From a virus, in IMG/VR virus record IMGVR_UViG_3300020021_000028, positions 1 to 38,477 of that record: a stretch of DNA of 38,477 nucleotides. One strand, 5' to 3'. Every line of letters starts with the position of its first letter. Position 1 is the first letter of the stretch. The notes under the pieces are model-generated. The model made no database searches. It was not told the DNA's origin and saw only the letters and a list, made by a program, of their open reading frames with translations. Position numbers and translations under genes: made by a program. Below, one piece after another: positions 7,746-14,538 of the stretch.

Positions 7746-7780
7746 ATAGCTCTGTTACACCGAGAGAAAGGACAAGGACC

Positions 7781-7926
7781 ATGTTCTGCTCCAACCCCGA
7801 CTGCCGCAAGATGGGCTGCTCCAGCACGCCCCGTAAGGGCGCCTGACGTTCTGCGACGGCAATCACGAGTGGGTCATGTGGGGCGGAAAGATGCGCTGCC
7901 GCAAGTGCGGCACCCCGCAGGGCTAG
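7781..7926 (+). CDS. Tiny Cys-rich reading frames (21 aa ORF at 7781-7846, then Cys-rich frame to 7926)
   Basis: An ATG at 7781 with a good GAGAAAGGA ribosome-binding site opens a 21-residue peptide with three cysteines (MFCSNPDCRKMGCSSTPRKG, then A and stop). In the -1 frame, from 7849, the DNA continues FCDGNHEWVMWGGKMRCRKC and ends GTPQG before TAG at 7926. Together they look like the two halves of one small zinc-ribbon protein of about 47 aa (CxxxxC, then CRKC). The two frames could be joined by frameshifting or be split by a mutation or sequencing error. Alternatively a 16-aa peptide could start at ATG 7876. A promoter lies just upstream and a strong terminator just downstream, so the unit is transcribed by itself. 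Confidence 0.45.
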
Positions 7927-7937
7927 ACCTGCACGAC

Positions 7938-7969
7938 GAACGCCCCGGGCGACGGGACCCGGGGCGTTC
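7938..7969 (+). terminator. Hairpin terminator
   Basis: Perfect 12-bp arms GAACGCCCCGGG (7938-7949) and CCCGGGGCGTTC (7958-7969) with an 8-nt loop lie after the tiny Cys-rich unit. There is no long T tract, as is common in high-GC actinobacterial systems. Confidence 0.75.
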
Positions 7970-8000
7970 TGCCCACCCAGCGAGAGGAAGGAACCTCCGC

Positions 8001-8438
8001 ATGTCATCACGGTACAGCTACGGCGCGTCACTGGAGTACAGGGTCCGGGACGACTTCGAGCAGGAAGGCTACTACGTGGTCCGGTCCGCCGGTTCCGCAG
8101 GGGTGGCCGACCTGGTGGCACTGGACATGTACGCCCCCGGGCCGCCGGTCATGATCCAGGTCAAGCGGGCCAAGGGAACCATGTCCGTGGCCGCGTGGAA
8201 CCACCTGCTGAGGATCGCGGGCGCGGCGGGTGCGGTGCCCGTGCTCGCTGTCGAGCACCCCACCAGGCCGCTCGTCTACACGTTGCAGCGCATCACCGCT
8301 CCGCGCCGGCCGCGCCGGCAGGCAACCCCGGACCAGTGGGAGGTCTGGCCGCTGGTCCCGGCAGAGGTGCGGTCCGTGACCGTGCACCTGGACAACACTG
8401 ACGCGGTGTTCGAGCCGTCGCCACGGGGCCGGTCATGA
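8001..8438 (+). CDS. Hjc-like Holliday junction resolvase, 145 aa
   Basis: A PD-(D/E)XK fold of the archaeal Hjc/phage resolvase type. Visible are E12 (LEYRVRDDF), the RSAGSAGVADLVALD segment with D37, and IQVK (Q53, K55); the usual acidic residue of ExK is Gln here, which also occurs in related nucleases. The enzyme would cut branched DNA during replication or before packaging. The ATG at 8001 has GGAAGGA upstream and replaces a longer frame that begins inside the preceding terminator region. Its stop overlaps the whiB ATG (ATGA). Confidence 0.8.
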   Translation: MSSRYSYGASLEYRVRDDFEQEGYYVVRSAGSAGVADLVALDMYAPGPPVMIQVKRAKGTMSVAAWNHLLRIAGAAGAVPVLAVEHPTRPLVYTLQRITAPRRPRRQATPDQWEVWPLVPAEVRSVTVHLDNTDAVFEPSPRGRS

Positions 8439-8707
8439 CCGGGGAGTGGCAGGATCTGGCCGCGTGCAGGGGGCACGACCCCAAGATCTTCTGCAAGGAC
8501 GGGCAGAAGGGTTCGTACCAGCTGGCGAAGCGGTTCTGTGCGGTGTGCCCGGTCATCGGCACCTGCCTTGAGGCTGCGCTGAGCGAGGAAGGCGCCACGC
8601 CCCGGAATTTTCGGGCGTGCATCCGAGGGGGCAAGACCCCTGAGGAGCGGCACGACATTCACATGGGGCGGCGGCCGGCCCCTGCGGCCCGTCTGGTACC
8701 CGCGTAG
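8435..8707 (+). CDS. whiB: WhiB-family regulator, 90 aa
   Basis: WhiB proteins are actinobacterial [4Fe-4S] transcription regulators that act with the principal sigma factor. Here the cluster cysteines are C11 (DLAACRGHD), C35, C38 and C44 (FCAVCPVIGTC), with an extra C20, followed by the conserved turn CIRGG and a basic tail. Length and order match phage WhiB proteins. ATGA overlap with the resolvase stop fixes the start. It may shift host transcription toward phage genes or block host WhiB function. A terminator follows directly. Confidence 0.9.
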   Translation: MTGEWQDLAACRGHDPKIFCKDGQKGSYQLAKRFCAVCPVIGTCLEAALSEEGATPRNFRACIRGGKTPEERHDIHMGRRPAPAARLVPA

Positions 8708-8722
8708 TACCCGTCCCACCAG

Positions 8723-8750
8723 CGACCCCCGTGTTCAGGCGCGGGGGTCG
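8723..8750 (+). terminator. Hairpin terminator after whiB
   Basis: Arms CGACCCCCG (8723-8731) and CGGGGGTCG (8742-8750) are perfect over 9 bp with a 10-nt loop. It separates the early DNA-metabolism genes from the lysis module. Confidence 0.7.
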
Positions 8751-8804
8751 TCGCCGTTCCCGGGACTGGCGCGTACGCTGACCACTGAGAGTAAGGGAGG
8801 AAGG

Positions 8805-9797
8805 ATGGCAGTCAGCTATGCCGTAGACGTGTCGAACAACCAGGCGAGCCACCAGCCCTGGAAGTCTTTCGGCGTCCACATGGGCATCGTCAAGGCGAGC
8901 GAGGGGCAGCACGGCCGGGATGCGTGGTTCACCCGGCACATGGACGACATCGCGCGTGCCGGCATCAAGGTCCGCGGGGCGTATCACTTCGCCTGGCCGA
9001 ACCAATCCGCGGCGGCCGAGGCGATGAACTACTGCGCGGCCGTCGGCCCGTACGCACGGGCCGGGATGATGTACCACATCCTGGATCTTGAGCCGTACCC
9101 GGACGGGCGCAACTACCAGGGCGCGACGGCGGCCCAGATCAAGGCGTATGCGGCTACCTGGGTGGCCTCGGTCAAGCGTTCTTTCCCGGGTCACCCCGTG
9201 CTGGTCTACACCCCGCGCGACAACGTGGGCAGGCACTACCCGTCCAACAGTGACGGCTACTGGTACCCCGCGTACCCCGTCCAGGGGCGAAGCTTCGCGC
9301 AGGCCGCGAAGCTGTCCCGTCCAGAATCGGGCCCCGGCGGGAGCCCCGTGTGGGGCTGGCAATTCACCAGCATCCCGCTGGACCGGACCGTGGTCTACCT
9401 GACGCCGGCCGATCTGCTGGCCACGGTGGCCGGCACCCCTGCGACACCATCCAAGGAGGAAGACATGCCCATATCAGCCGCTGATGTGGAGCGGATCGAG
9501 AACGCGGTATGGACCAGGCTGTGGACCAGCCCGACCACCGGTAAGCCCACCATGATGGGCACCTACCTGGCGTACGGCGATGCGCACTTCGCGGCCACGG
9601 TCAAGGCGGTGCAGGACGCGGCCAACGCCACCACCGCCGGAGTGGTGAGCGCGGTGGTCAAGGCGCTGACACCGCTGATCGGCACGGACGCCGACACTGA
9701 CCGGGTGGTGAGCGCGCTGAAGCAGGCGCTGATCGATACGCCGGCTCTCAAGATCGAGGTCACTCAGGCCCCGGCTACCCCAAGTGACGGAGCGTAA
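8805..9797 (+). CDS. Endolysin, GH25 lysozyme with C-terminal domain, 330 aa
   Basis: A glycoside hydrolase 25 muramidase that cleaves the host cell wall. The N-terminal domain (1-~205) starts with YAVDVSNN (D8) and has the catalytic D-x-E pair in HILDLEP (D94, E96) and a YHFAWP strand. A short linker rich in Thr, Pro and Ala is followed by a helical C-terminal domain (~221-330) with alternating Ala/Val helices, probably for cell-wall binding or oligomerisation. Start ATG 8805 has a strong GGGAGGAAGG site. An internal in-frame ATG at 9465 with AAGGAGGA could make the C-terminal domain separately. The gene opens the lysis module. Confidence 0.93.
   Translation: MAVSYAVDVSNNQASHQPWKSFGVHMGIVKASEGQHGRDAWFTRHMDDIARAGIKVRGAYHFAWPNQSAAAEAMNYCAAVGPYARAGMMYHILDLEPYPDGRNYQGATAAQIKAYAATWVASVKRSFPGHPVLVYTPRDNVGRHYPSNSDGYWYPAYPVQGRSFAQAAKLSRPESGPGGSPVWGWQFTSIPLDRTVVYLTPADLLATVAGTPATPSKEEDMPISAADVERIENAVWTRLWTSPTTGKPTMMGTYLAYGDAHFAATVKAVQDAANATTAGVVSAVVKALTPLIGTDADTDRVVSALKQALIDTPALKIEVTQAPATPSDGA
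9453..9797 (+). CDS. Internal translation unit of the endolysin C-terminal domain, 110 aa (putative)
   Basis: Inside the endolysin, AAGGAGGA (9453-9460) precedes an in-frame ATG at 9465, which would give a 110-aa protein starting MPISAADVERIENAVWTRLW. It coincides with the linker/domain boundary. Other GH25 and amidase endolysins make such free binding-domain subunits and assemble with them. The reading frame is certain; use of the start is inferred from the ribosome-binding site. Confidence 0.55.
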   Translation, partial: KEEDMPISAADVERIENAVWTRLWTSPTTGKPTMMGTYLAYGDAHFAATVKAVQDAANATTAGVVSAVVKALTPLIGTDADTDRVVSALKQALIDTPALKIEVTQAPATPSDGA

Positions 9798-9801
9798 CGA
9801 C

Positions 9802-10089
9802 ATGGTCAGCAGAATCAACCCTTGGCTGATCGAGGCCAAGGTGTGGGCGGCTACCGCGTCCGGGCTCGGCATCGGCCTGGTCGTCACCGTGCTCAACGAG
9901 ATGCCCGGCGACGCGTCGCTGATGGGCTCGCTTCCCGGCTGGGCGCAGGGCATCCTGACCCTGGCCTCCCCCACCGTGCTCGGCTTCCTGGTCCCGTACC
10001 TGACCCGGCACACCCCGCGGCCGGACCTGCTACCGCCGCACGTCCCGTACGATCCCCCGGCGGCCACGCCCCCCGTTACCGGGGCGTGA
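9802..10089 (+). CDS. Holin-like membrane protein, 95 aa
   Basis: Two hydrophobic segments, about residues 12-32 (AATASGLGIGLVVTVLNEMP) and 47-68 (ILTLASPTVLGFLVPYL), are followed by a Pro-rich hydrophilic tail (RHTPRPDLLPPHVPYDPP). This layout resembles r1t-type actinophage holins that release the endolysin. I prefer the ATG at 9802 with GGAG upstream, after the lysin stop; an in-frame GTG at 9784 would add six residues and overlap the lysin. It sits directly downstream of the endolysin, as lysis partners do. Confidence 0.75.
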   Translation: MVSRINPWLIEAKVWAATASGLGIGLVVTVLNEMPGDASLMGSLPGWAQGILTLASPTVLGFLVPYLTRHTPRPDLLPPHVPYDPPAATPPVTGA

Positions 10090-10092
10090 TCC

Positions 10093-10389
10093 ATGGACCA
10101 GCAGCAGGCAGACCCCCTGTCGTACCTGCTCAATTTCGGGGTGCTCGGCCTGCTGCTGGTCCTGTGGCTGACCGGCAGGATCGTCAGTAAGTCCGAGCAC
10201 GACCGGGCTATCGGGGAAGGGGAGCAGTGGAAGCAGCGGTTCGAGCAGGAGGCGGCGGCTCACAACGTGACCAGACAGGCGCTAGGTCAGGAGCGGGAGC
10301 GTGGGGACAGCAGCATCGAGGCGGCTCGGATGGGGACTGCGCTGCTCTCCGCACTGAGCCATCACCAGCTACCCGGGAACGCCCCGTGA
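10093..10389 (+). CDS. Membrane-anchored coiled-coil protein, 98 aa
   Basis: One N-terminal transmembrane helix (about 13-27, FGVLGLLLVLWLTG) is followed by a charged heptad-rich region (KSEHDRAIGEGEQWKQRFEQ and beyond) typical of a coiled coil. Such proteins follow the holin in many actinophages and may be a second holin, antiholin or spanin-like factor. The stop overlaps the next GTG (GTGA). Confidence 0.65.
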   Translation: MDQQQADPLSYLLNFGVLGLLLVLWLTGRIVSKSEHDRAIGEGEQWKQRFEQEAAAHNVTRQALGQERERGDSSIEAARMGTALLSALSHHQLPGNAP

Positions 10390-10622
10390 TCCGCGGTGTG
10401 GTGCGCCGCATCCTGGGCGCCTCGCTGGACCCGGACCCCGCGCTGATCGAGGCCCGGCGCCGGACCGAGGCATCCATGCGACAGGCCGATGCCGACCTGC
10501 TCGCGTCCCGCACCCGGGCCGCGGAGGGGCGGGCCGTGGCGGACCAGCTACGGCGCCACAACCAGGCCAACGGGTACGCGCGCTGGCTTGAGGACACAGT
10601 CCTGCACGGCGGCCGGTCGTGA
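10386..10622 (+). CDS. Small coiled-coil/helical protein, 78 aa
   Basis: Starts at the GTG overlapping the previous stop (GTGA). The sequence is mostly charged helix (EARRRTEASMRQADADLLAS, then RTRAAEGRAVADQLRRHN), with no membrane segment. It lies between two membrane proteins of the lysis module, and its stop again overlaps the next start. Function is unknown; partner of its membrane neighbours is a guess from position. Confidence 0.6.
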   Translation: MIRGVVRRILGASLDPDPALIEARRRTEASMRQADADLLASRTRAAEGRAVADQLRRHNQANGYARWLEDTVLHGGRS

Positions 10623-10915
10623 TGGCCGCCGTCCTGTTCACCCTGTACGCCGCGGGGCTCGTTTTCGCTGTCGCGTTCCTGGCCCGGTACCTGCCCCGCC
10701 GGTGGTACAGCGCAGCGTCCTTGAACGGCGCGGGGTGGATCATCATCGTGGTGATCACCTTCGCCCGCGCCCTGGCACTGATGTTGTTGCGCGGCGGCCC
10801 GCAGCCGACGCGCGGCCCGCTGGACGCGCTGATCTCGCTGGGCTCCCTGGCCGCGGTGGACCTGCTGCTGCTGGTCCGGCTGGTCAGCTACCTGCGGTAC
10901 CGGCGCGCGGGCTGA
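10619..10915 (+). CDS. Three-pass membrane protein, 98 aa
   Basis: Three hydrophobic helices are visible at about 4-25 (LFTLYAAGLVFAVAFLARYL), 38-58 (WIIIVVITFARALALMLL) and 70-92 (ISLGSLAAVDLLLLVRLVSY). The start is either GTG 10619, overlapping the previous stop, or ATG 10622. It could be a second holin or an inner-membrane partner in lysis timing. Its end is followed within 30 bases by the promoter of the ribbon-helix-helix gene. Confidence 0.65.
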   Translation: MMAAVLFTLYAAGLVFAVAFLARYLPRRWYSAASLNGAGWIIIVVITFARALALMLLRGGPQPTRGPLDALISLGSLAAVDLLLLVRLVSYLRYRRAG

Positions 10916-10940
10916 CACCTGTGTCACGGCGTGATACGGT
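10912..10940 (+). promoter_or_regulatory. Promoter of the ribbon-helix-helix gene (leaderless)
   Basis: CTGACA (10912-10917) and TACGGT (10935-10940, with TGA before it) are 17 bases apart. The ATG follows the -10 by exactly 6 nt, so the mRNA would begin at the start codon. There is no Shine-Dalgarno sequence. Confidence 0.65.
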
Positions 10941-10946
10941 CGGGTC

Positions 10947-11114
10947 ATGACCGAAGAATTTGACGACAGCCTCAAGACGCTGCCCGTCCGTGTCCCGGAC
11001 CACCTGCGCGAATGGCTTGAGGACTACGCCGCGCGCCACCGGTGGAACCGGTCCGTCGCCCTCCGCGTGATCTTGGAAGACGCGCGCCGCAAGGACCAGA
11101 ACCTCTCCCGCTGA
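10947..11114 (+). CDS. Ribbon-helix-helix (Arc/CopG-like) DNA-binding protein, 55 aa
   Basis: MTEEFDDSLKTLPVRVPDHL gives the beta strand, and REWLEDYAARHRWNRSVALR with VILEDARR gives the two helices of an RHH dimer, matching Arc/CopG-type repressors in length. It is leaderless with a good promoter. It precedes the primase and may regulate the replication genes or its own promoter. Confidence 0.75.
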   Translation: MTEEFDDSLKTLPVRVPDHLREWLEDYAARHRWNRSVALRVILEDARRKDQNLSR

Positions 11115-11149
11115 CCGGCCCCGCACCATGATCCAGAAAGGCGGGGCCT

Positions 11150-13450
11150 GTGTCCGTCACCCCTTTTTCACCCCCGGCCATGGAGCGGTTCGCCGCGGCC
11201 CTGGTCGCCGTCGGCTCGAAGTCGTCCAACGGGCGTGACTGGACCTGCCCGGCGCACGCCGACGTGGGGCCGTCCCTGTCCGTGAGCTACCGCGATGACC
11301 GGGTGCTGTTCAACTGCCACGCCGGCTGCCCCGGGTACGCCGTGCTCGCCGTGCTCGGACTGGAGGACGCCGACCTGAGCGACGCGGCCCCCGCAGTCGA
11401 GCCCGCCGCGGTGGTGCCCGCCGGCCCGCCCCCGTCGTGGGCGGCCAAGCCGCACGACACGATGCAGTACGGGTACACCGACGCGGCGGGCAAGCCGCTT
11501 TTCACCGTGCACCGCAGGGTGAAGGACGGCAAGAAGACCTTCCTCCAGCAGGCCGCGGACGGTACGTGGTCCATCAGGGGCATTGACCCCGTGCTGTTGG
11601 GTCTGCCCCGGGTGCTGGACACCGCGGCCCTGGGCGGCGCGGTGCACGTGGTGGAGGGGGAAAAGGACGCCACCGCCCTGTACCTGTCCGGCGAGGTGGG
11701 CACCTGCAATCCCGGGGGCGCCAAGAAGTGGCGGGATGCGCTGGCCGATGCGCTGGCCGGCTGCTCCGAGGTGGTCGTGTGGCGGGACAGGGATTGGATC
11801 AAGACCGGTGACGGGCCGGACGCGCGAACCCCGGGCGACACGTGGGCCCGCGCCGTGGTGGACTCCCTGGCACGCCGTGCCATCCCGTACCGGGTCGTTG
11901 AGGCGGCCGGCGGCAAAGACGCGTGGGACCACCTGGCCGGCGGCTACAGCCTGGCTCAGGCGGTGTCCGTCACACTGGACGGGGCGGGGGGCGCCGATCT
12001 GGAGGACACGGAGCTCATGCCTGCCAGCGACACGCCGATGCCGGTGGCACGCCGGCTCGAACAGGAGTGGCTGGACATCGCCACGGGCCTGCCGGTGCGG
12101 TACTACTGGCGGGGGTCGTGGCTGGTCTGGAAGGGCGCGCACTGGGCTGAGCAGGATGACGACAGCTTCCGGTCCGGTCTCTACCTTCGGATGGAGCACG
12201 CGGTGTACGAGAAGACCTCGGCCGCCGGCAGCGCGTCGCTGGTGAAGTGGAACCCGGGGCCGCGCACCATCGGCCCTGTGGAGGCCGCAGCGCGCGCCGT
12301 ACGGATGCTGGCACCCGAGGTGGAGGCGGGCAGCACCCTGGACCCTGACGAGGGTTGGACGCCCCCGCAGGGGGCCCGGGTGGCGTTCTCCAACGGCGTG
12401 CTTGACGTGGCCACCCGCAAGTTCACCGAGCCGTCCCCCGCCTACCTGAACACGTCCTCGGTGCCGTTCGCCTACGACCCCGCCGCGCCCGTGCCCGTGC
12501 GCTGGCTCGCCTTCCTCGGCCAGGTGATGCCCGGGGACGGCGAGGCGGTACAGCTGTTGCAGGAGTGGTTCGGGTACGTGCTCAGCGGCATGACCGACCA
12601 GCAGAAGATCCTGTATTTGCAAGGCGCGCCCCGGGGTGGCAAGGGTACGGTCGCCCGCATCCTCAAGCGCCTGGTCGGCGAGGTCAATTTCGTGGGCCCC
12701 ACCCTGGCCGGCATGTCCACTGACTTCGGCCTTGCTCCCATGATCGGGAAGTCACTGGCAGTGATCTCCGACATGCGCATGCCGGAGAGAAATGCTCAGC
12801 TCGTACTGGAGCGGCTGCTCTCGATCAGCGGCGAGGACACGCTGAGCGTCAACCGGAAGTACCGGGCCGACTGGAACGGCCAGCTCCCCGTCCGGCTGAT
12901 GTTCCTGTCCAACAACCTGCCCGCGTTCCGGGACGCGTCCGGCGCTTTTGCCTCCCGGCTGCTGCTCATCCGCATGCCGCAGTCCTTCCTGGGGCGCGAG
13001 GACCCAGGGCTTGAGGCCAGGCTCGCCACCGAGTTGCAGGGCATCCTGCTGTGGGCCCTGGAAGGGCTGGCCCGCCTGCGCGCCCGGGGGCACTTCGTGC
13101 AGCCTGCCACGTCGGTGGAGACCCTGGCCGCCGTGTCCGATGCGGGGAGCCCGCTGGGGGTCTTCCTGGCTACCCGCACGGTGCCCGACCCAGGCGGCGC
13201 GGTGTCCTGCAAGGCGCTGTTCGCCGCGTACCAGCAGTGGGGCACGGAGGAGAACGGCCAGAAGTGGACGGCCACCCAGACACAGCTGGGGCGCGAGATG
13301 GCCGAGCTGGGGTACGCACGGACCCAACGCCAGGTCTCCGGCCGGCGGGAAGGGGTCTATCCCGGGCTCGCGCTGGCACCCCTTCCCGGGGCAGCAGCGC
13401 CCGTGTTCACGGGGAGTAACCCGTTCGCTCCGGGCGGTAGTCCCGGGTAG
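11150..13450 (+). CDS. Primase/SF3 helicase fusion (D5/P4-type), 766 aa
   Basis: Replication initiator that primes and unwinds DNA. The N-terminus has a CHC2-like zinc site (C33, H36, C56, C60). A Toprim-like domain follows with VVEGEKD (167-173) and RDRD (D213, D215). The C-terminal half is a D5-type SF3 helicase with Walker A GAPRGGKGT (492-500), then AVISDMRMP (motif B) and LMFLSNNLP (motif C with sensor Asn). The GTG at 11150 is chosen by its position after the RHH gene and the weak AAAGGCGGGG upstream; ATG 11180 is an alternative that still keeps the zinc site. The iteron region lies immediately downstream, as expected for an initiator helicase next to its origin. Confidence 0.93.
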   Translation: MSVTPFSPPAMERFAAALVAVGSKSSNGRDWTCPAHADVGPSLSVSYRDDRVLFNCHAGCPGYAVLAVLGLEDADLSDAAPAVEPAAVVPAGPPPSWAAKPHDTMQYGYTDAAGKPLFTVHRRVKDGKKTFLQQAADGTWSIRGIDPVLLGLPRVLDTAALGGAVHVVEGEKDATALYLSGEVGTCNPGGAKKWRDALADALAGCSEVVVWRDRDWIKTGDGPDARTPGDTWARAVVDSLARRAIPYRVVEAAGGKDAWDHLAGGYSLAQAVSVTLDGAGGADLEDTELMPASDTPMPVARRLEQEWLDIATGLPVRYYWRGSWLVWKGAHWAEQDDDSFRSGLYLRMEHAVYEKTSAAGSASLVKWNPGPRTIGPVEAAARAVRMLAPEVEAGSTLDPDEGWTPPQGARVAFSNGVLDVATRKFTEPSPAYLNTSSVPFAYDPAAPVPVRWLAFLGQVMPGDGEAVQLLQEWFGYVLSGMTDQQKILYLQGAPRGGKGTVARILKRLVGEVNFVGPTLAGMSTDFGLAPMIGKSLAVISDMRMPERNAQLVLERLLSISGEDTLSVNRKYRADWNGQLPVRLMFLSNNLPAFRDASGAFASRLLLIRMPQSFLGREDPGLEARLATELQGILLWALEGLARLRARGHFVQPATSVETLAAVSDAGSPLGVFLATRTVPDPGGAVSCKALFAAYQQWGTEENGQKWTATQTQLGREMAELGYARTQRQVSGRREGVYPGLALAPLPGAAAPVFTGSNPFAPGGSPG

Positions 13451-13481
13451 CGGGAGTGCACGGGGTGCACGGGGTCCAAGG

Positions 13482-13520
13482 GCCGGTGCATGGGGTTGAA
13501 ATCAAACCCCGTGCACCGGC
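13482..13520 (+). terminator. Hairpin after the primase gene
   Basis: GCCGGTGCATGGGGTTGA and TCAAACCCCGTGCACCGGC pair almost completely round a 2-nt loop (one mismatch and one bulge), followed by TTTCTG. It could end primase transcription. Because its arms include GTGCAC/T sites, it may also be part of the iteron array. Confidence 0.5.
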
Positions 13521-13820
13521 TTTCTGCATGTCATCCCGGGTGTAGAGGCCCAAGTGCACGGGGTGCACGGGGTTGTGTAAGACCTTCCTACGCGCGCGAG
13601 GGAATAAGGACTATGAGCTATACCCCCATACATGCTCCGGAGAGCACACAGGGGGCACGCAACCCCGTGCACCCCATGCACTTGGGCCCTGACCTGCAAG
13701 GACCCTCGAAAAGTGCCCGTGCACTTGCCCGTGCACCTCCTCAAAACCCCGTGCACTTGCCCGTGCACTGCCCTGTTTGGGGGCACCCTTGACCCCCGAG
13801 CGGTCCGGCTCAGGTTCAGG

Positions 13821-13826
13821 TACGCT
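13821..13826 (+). promoter_or_regulatory. -10 element, probable leaderless start
   Basis: TACGCT lies 6 nt before the ATG at 13833, and there is no ribosome-binding site. No convincing -35 is seen at 17-18 bases, so an activator or the neighbouring iteron-binding protein may be needed. Confidence 0.4.
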
Positions 13827-13832
13827 GCGGGC

Positions 13833-14186
13833 ATGACGGATCTGACAGCACCACGGGGCCCCGCCCCGCTCTCCCGCGCGGCGGCGCGCCTCTGGCTTGC
13901 GGACCACTTCGCGGAGCACGGCCCGGAGATCCCGTGCTCGGACGTGATGGCAGCCGCGATCGCAGCCGGCCACTCCCGCTCCACCCTCAAGCGCGCATGG
14001 AGCCAGCTCGTGGCCGGCGGGGTGGCGGAGTCCTTCCGCGCCACCGGAGCGCTCCCTGTGACGGTCACTGTGTGGTCCTACCGCCCCCGGGTGGCCACCG
14101 CCGCCCCCTCCCCCGCCCCCGTGGCCGACCTCGGCCTGGTCGATCAGCCGTACCGCCCTTCCGGCACCCCGCGGTGGGACGTATGA
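13833..14186 (+). CDS. Winged-helix DNA-binding protein, 117 aa
   Basis: The segment LWLADHFAEHGPEIPCSDVM with AAAIAAGHSRSTLKRAWSQL and VAGGVAESF has the helix-turn-helix and wing pattern of small phage winged-helix proteins. A Pro/Ala-rich tail follows (ATAAPSPAPVADLG). Start ATG 13833 is preceded only by a -10 box at 6 nt spacing; a longer frame from 13632 would run through the iterons and is rejected. Being next to the iteron array, it is a candidate origin-binding or origin-regulating protein, though this is positional inference. Confidence 0.7.
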   Translation: MTDLTAPRGPAPLSRAAARLWLADHFAEHGPEIPCSDVMAAAIAAGHSRSTLKRAWSQLVAGGVAESFRATGALPVTVTVWSYRPRVATAAPSPAPVADLGLVDQPYRPSGTPRWDV

Positions 14187-14380
14187 GCACCATTGAGCGG
14201 GAAGGCCGCGAGTCGGGCTACCACGTCCGGGCGGACGCCGCCCGGGAGGAGTACCTGCGCAAGGAGATCGACCGGGCAGGGTGCATGATCGCGGGCCGGT
14301 TCTACGTCTGGGTGAAGAACCCGGCCGGCCGGCTGTCGCTGCGCAGCACCGGACTGGCCGTGCCCCGGGTGCCGCGGTGA
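14183..14380 (+). CDS. Hypothetical basic protein, 65 aa
   Basis: A small basic protein (MSTIEREGRESGYHVRADAA, then EEYLRKEIDRAGCMIAGRFY and WVKNPAGRLSLRS), likely a compact alpha/beta fold. The ATG at 14183 overlaps the previous stop as ATGA, and its stop overlaps the next GTG. No family is recognised. Confidence 0.6.
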   Translation: MSTIEREGRESGYHVRADAAREEYLRKEIDRAGCMIAGRFYVWVKNPAGRLSLRSTGLAVPRVPR

Positions 14381-14538
14381 TCGGGCCCGAGTTCGCCGGC
14401 CTGCTGGTCGCCCTGGTGGTCGTGCTGCTGATCATCCGGGCCCTGCACGAAGACCTCGCGCAGCGCATCGCCAACGAGGTTGCAGCCGTGCTGGAGCGCC
14501 GGGACCAGGCCCTGAGAGGGGATGATGATCATGGTTGA
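14377..14538 (+). CDS. Single-pass membrane protein, 53 aa
   Basis: The start is the GTG overlapping the previous stop (GTGA). One N-terminal hydrophobic helix (FAGLLVALVVVLLIIRAL) is followed by an amphipathic charged tail (ANEVAAVLERRDQALRGDDD). The end overlaps the terminase small subunit start. Function is not known. Confidence 0.6.
   Translation: MIGPEFAGLLVALVVVLLIIRALHEDLAQRIANEVAAVLERRDQALRGDDDHG

Larger units (their letters stand above)
13451..13832. other. GTGCAC iteron region, candidate origin of replication
   Basis: No credible gene lies in this 382-bp stretch. It contains ten exact GTGCAC sites (13456, 13465, 13511, 13554, 13563, 13667, 13719, 13731, 13751, 13763) plus GTGCAT at 13486 and ATGCAC at 13676. 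GTGCACGGGGTGCACGGGGT occurs at 13456 and 13554. A 21-bp CCCGTGCACTTG-type repeat occurs at 13716 and 13748. Bases 13547-13574 and 13661-13688 form a 28-bp inverted repeat with one mismatch round an AT-richer 86-bp centre. Left copies point one way and right copies the other. The layout and its position beside the primase fit a replication origin. Confidence 0.65.

Noticed and set aside
8774-8779. TACGCT as -10 of the endolysin
   Set aside because: No acceptable -35 at 16-18 bases and no leaderless geometry; kept only as a weak possibility and not listed as a feature.
13490-13792. 100-aa ORF across the iteron region
   Set aside because: It consists of translated GTGCAC/CCCC repeats, has no ribosome-binding site and overlaps the inverted repeats; it is not a plausible protein.
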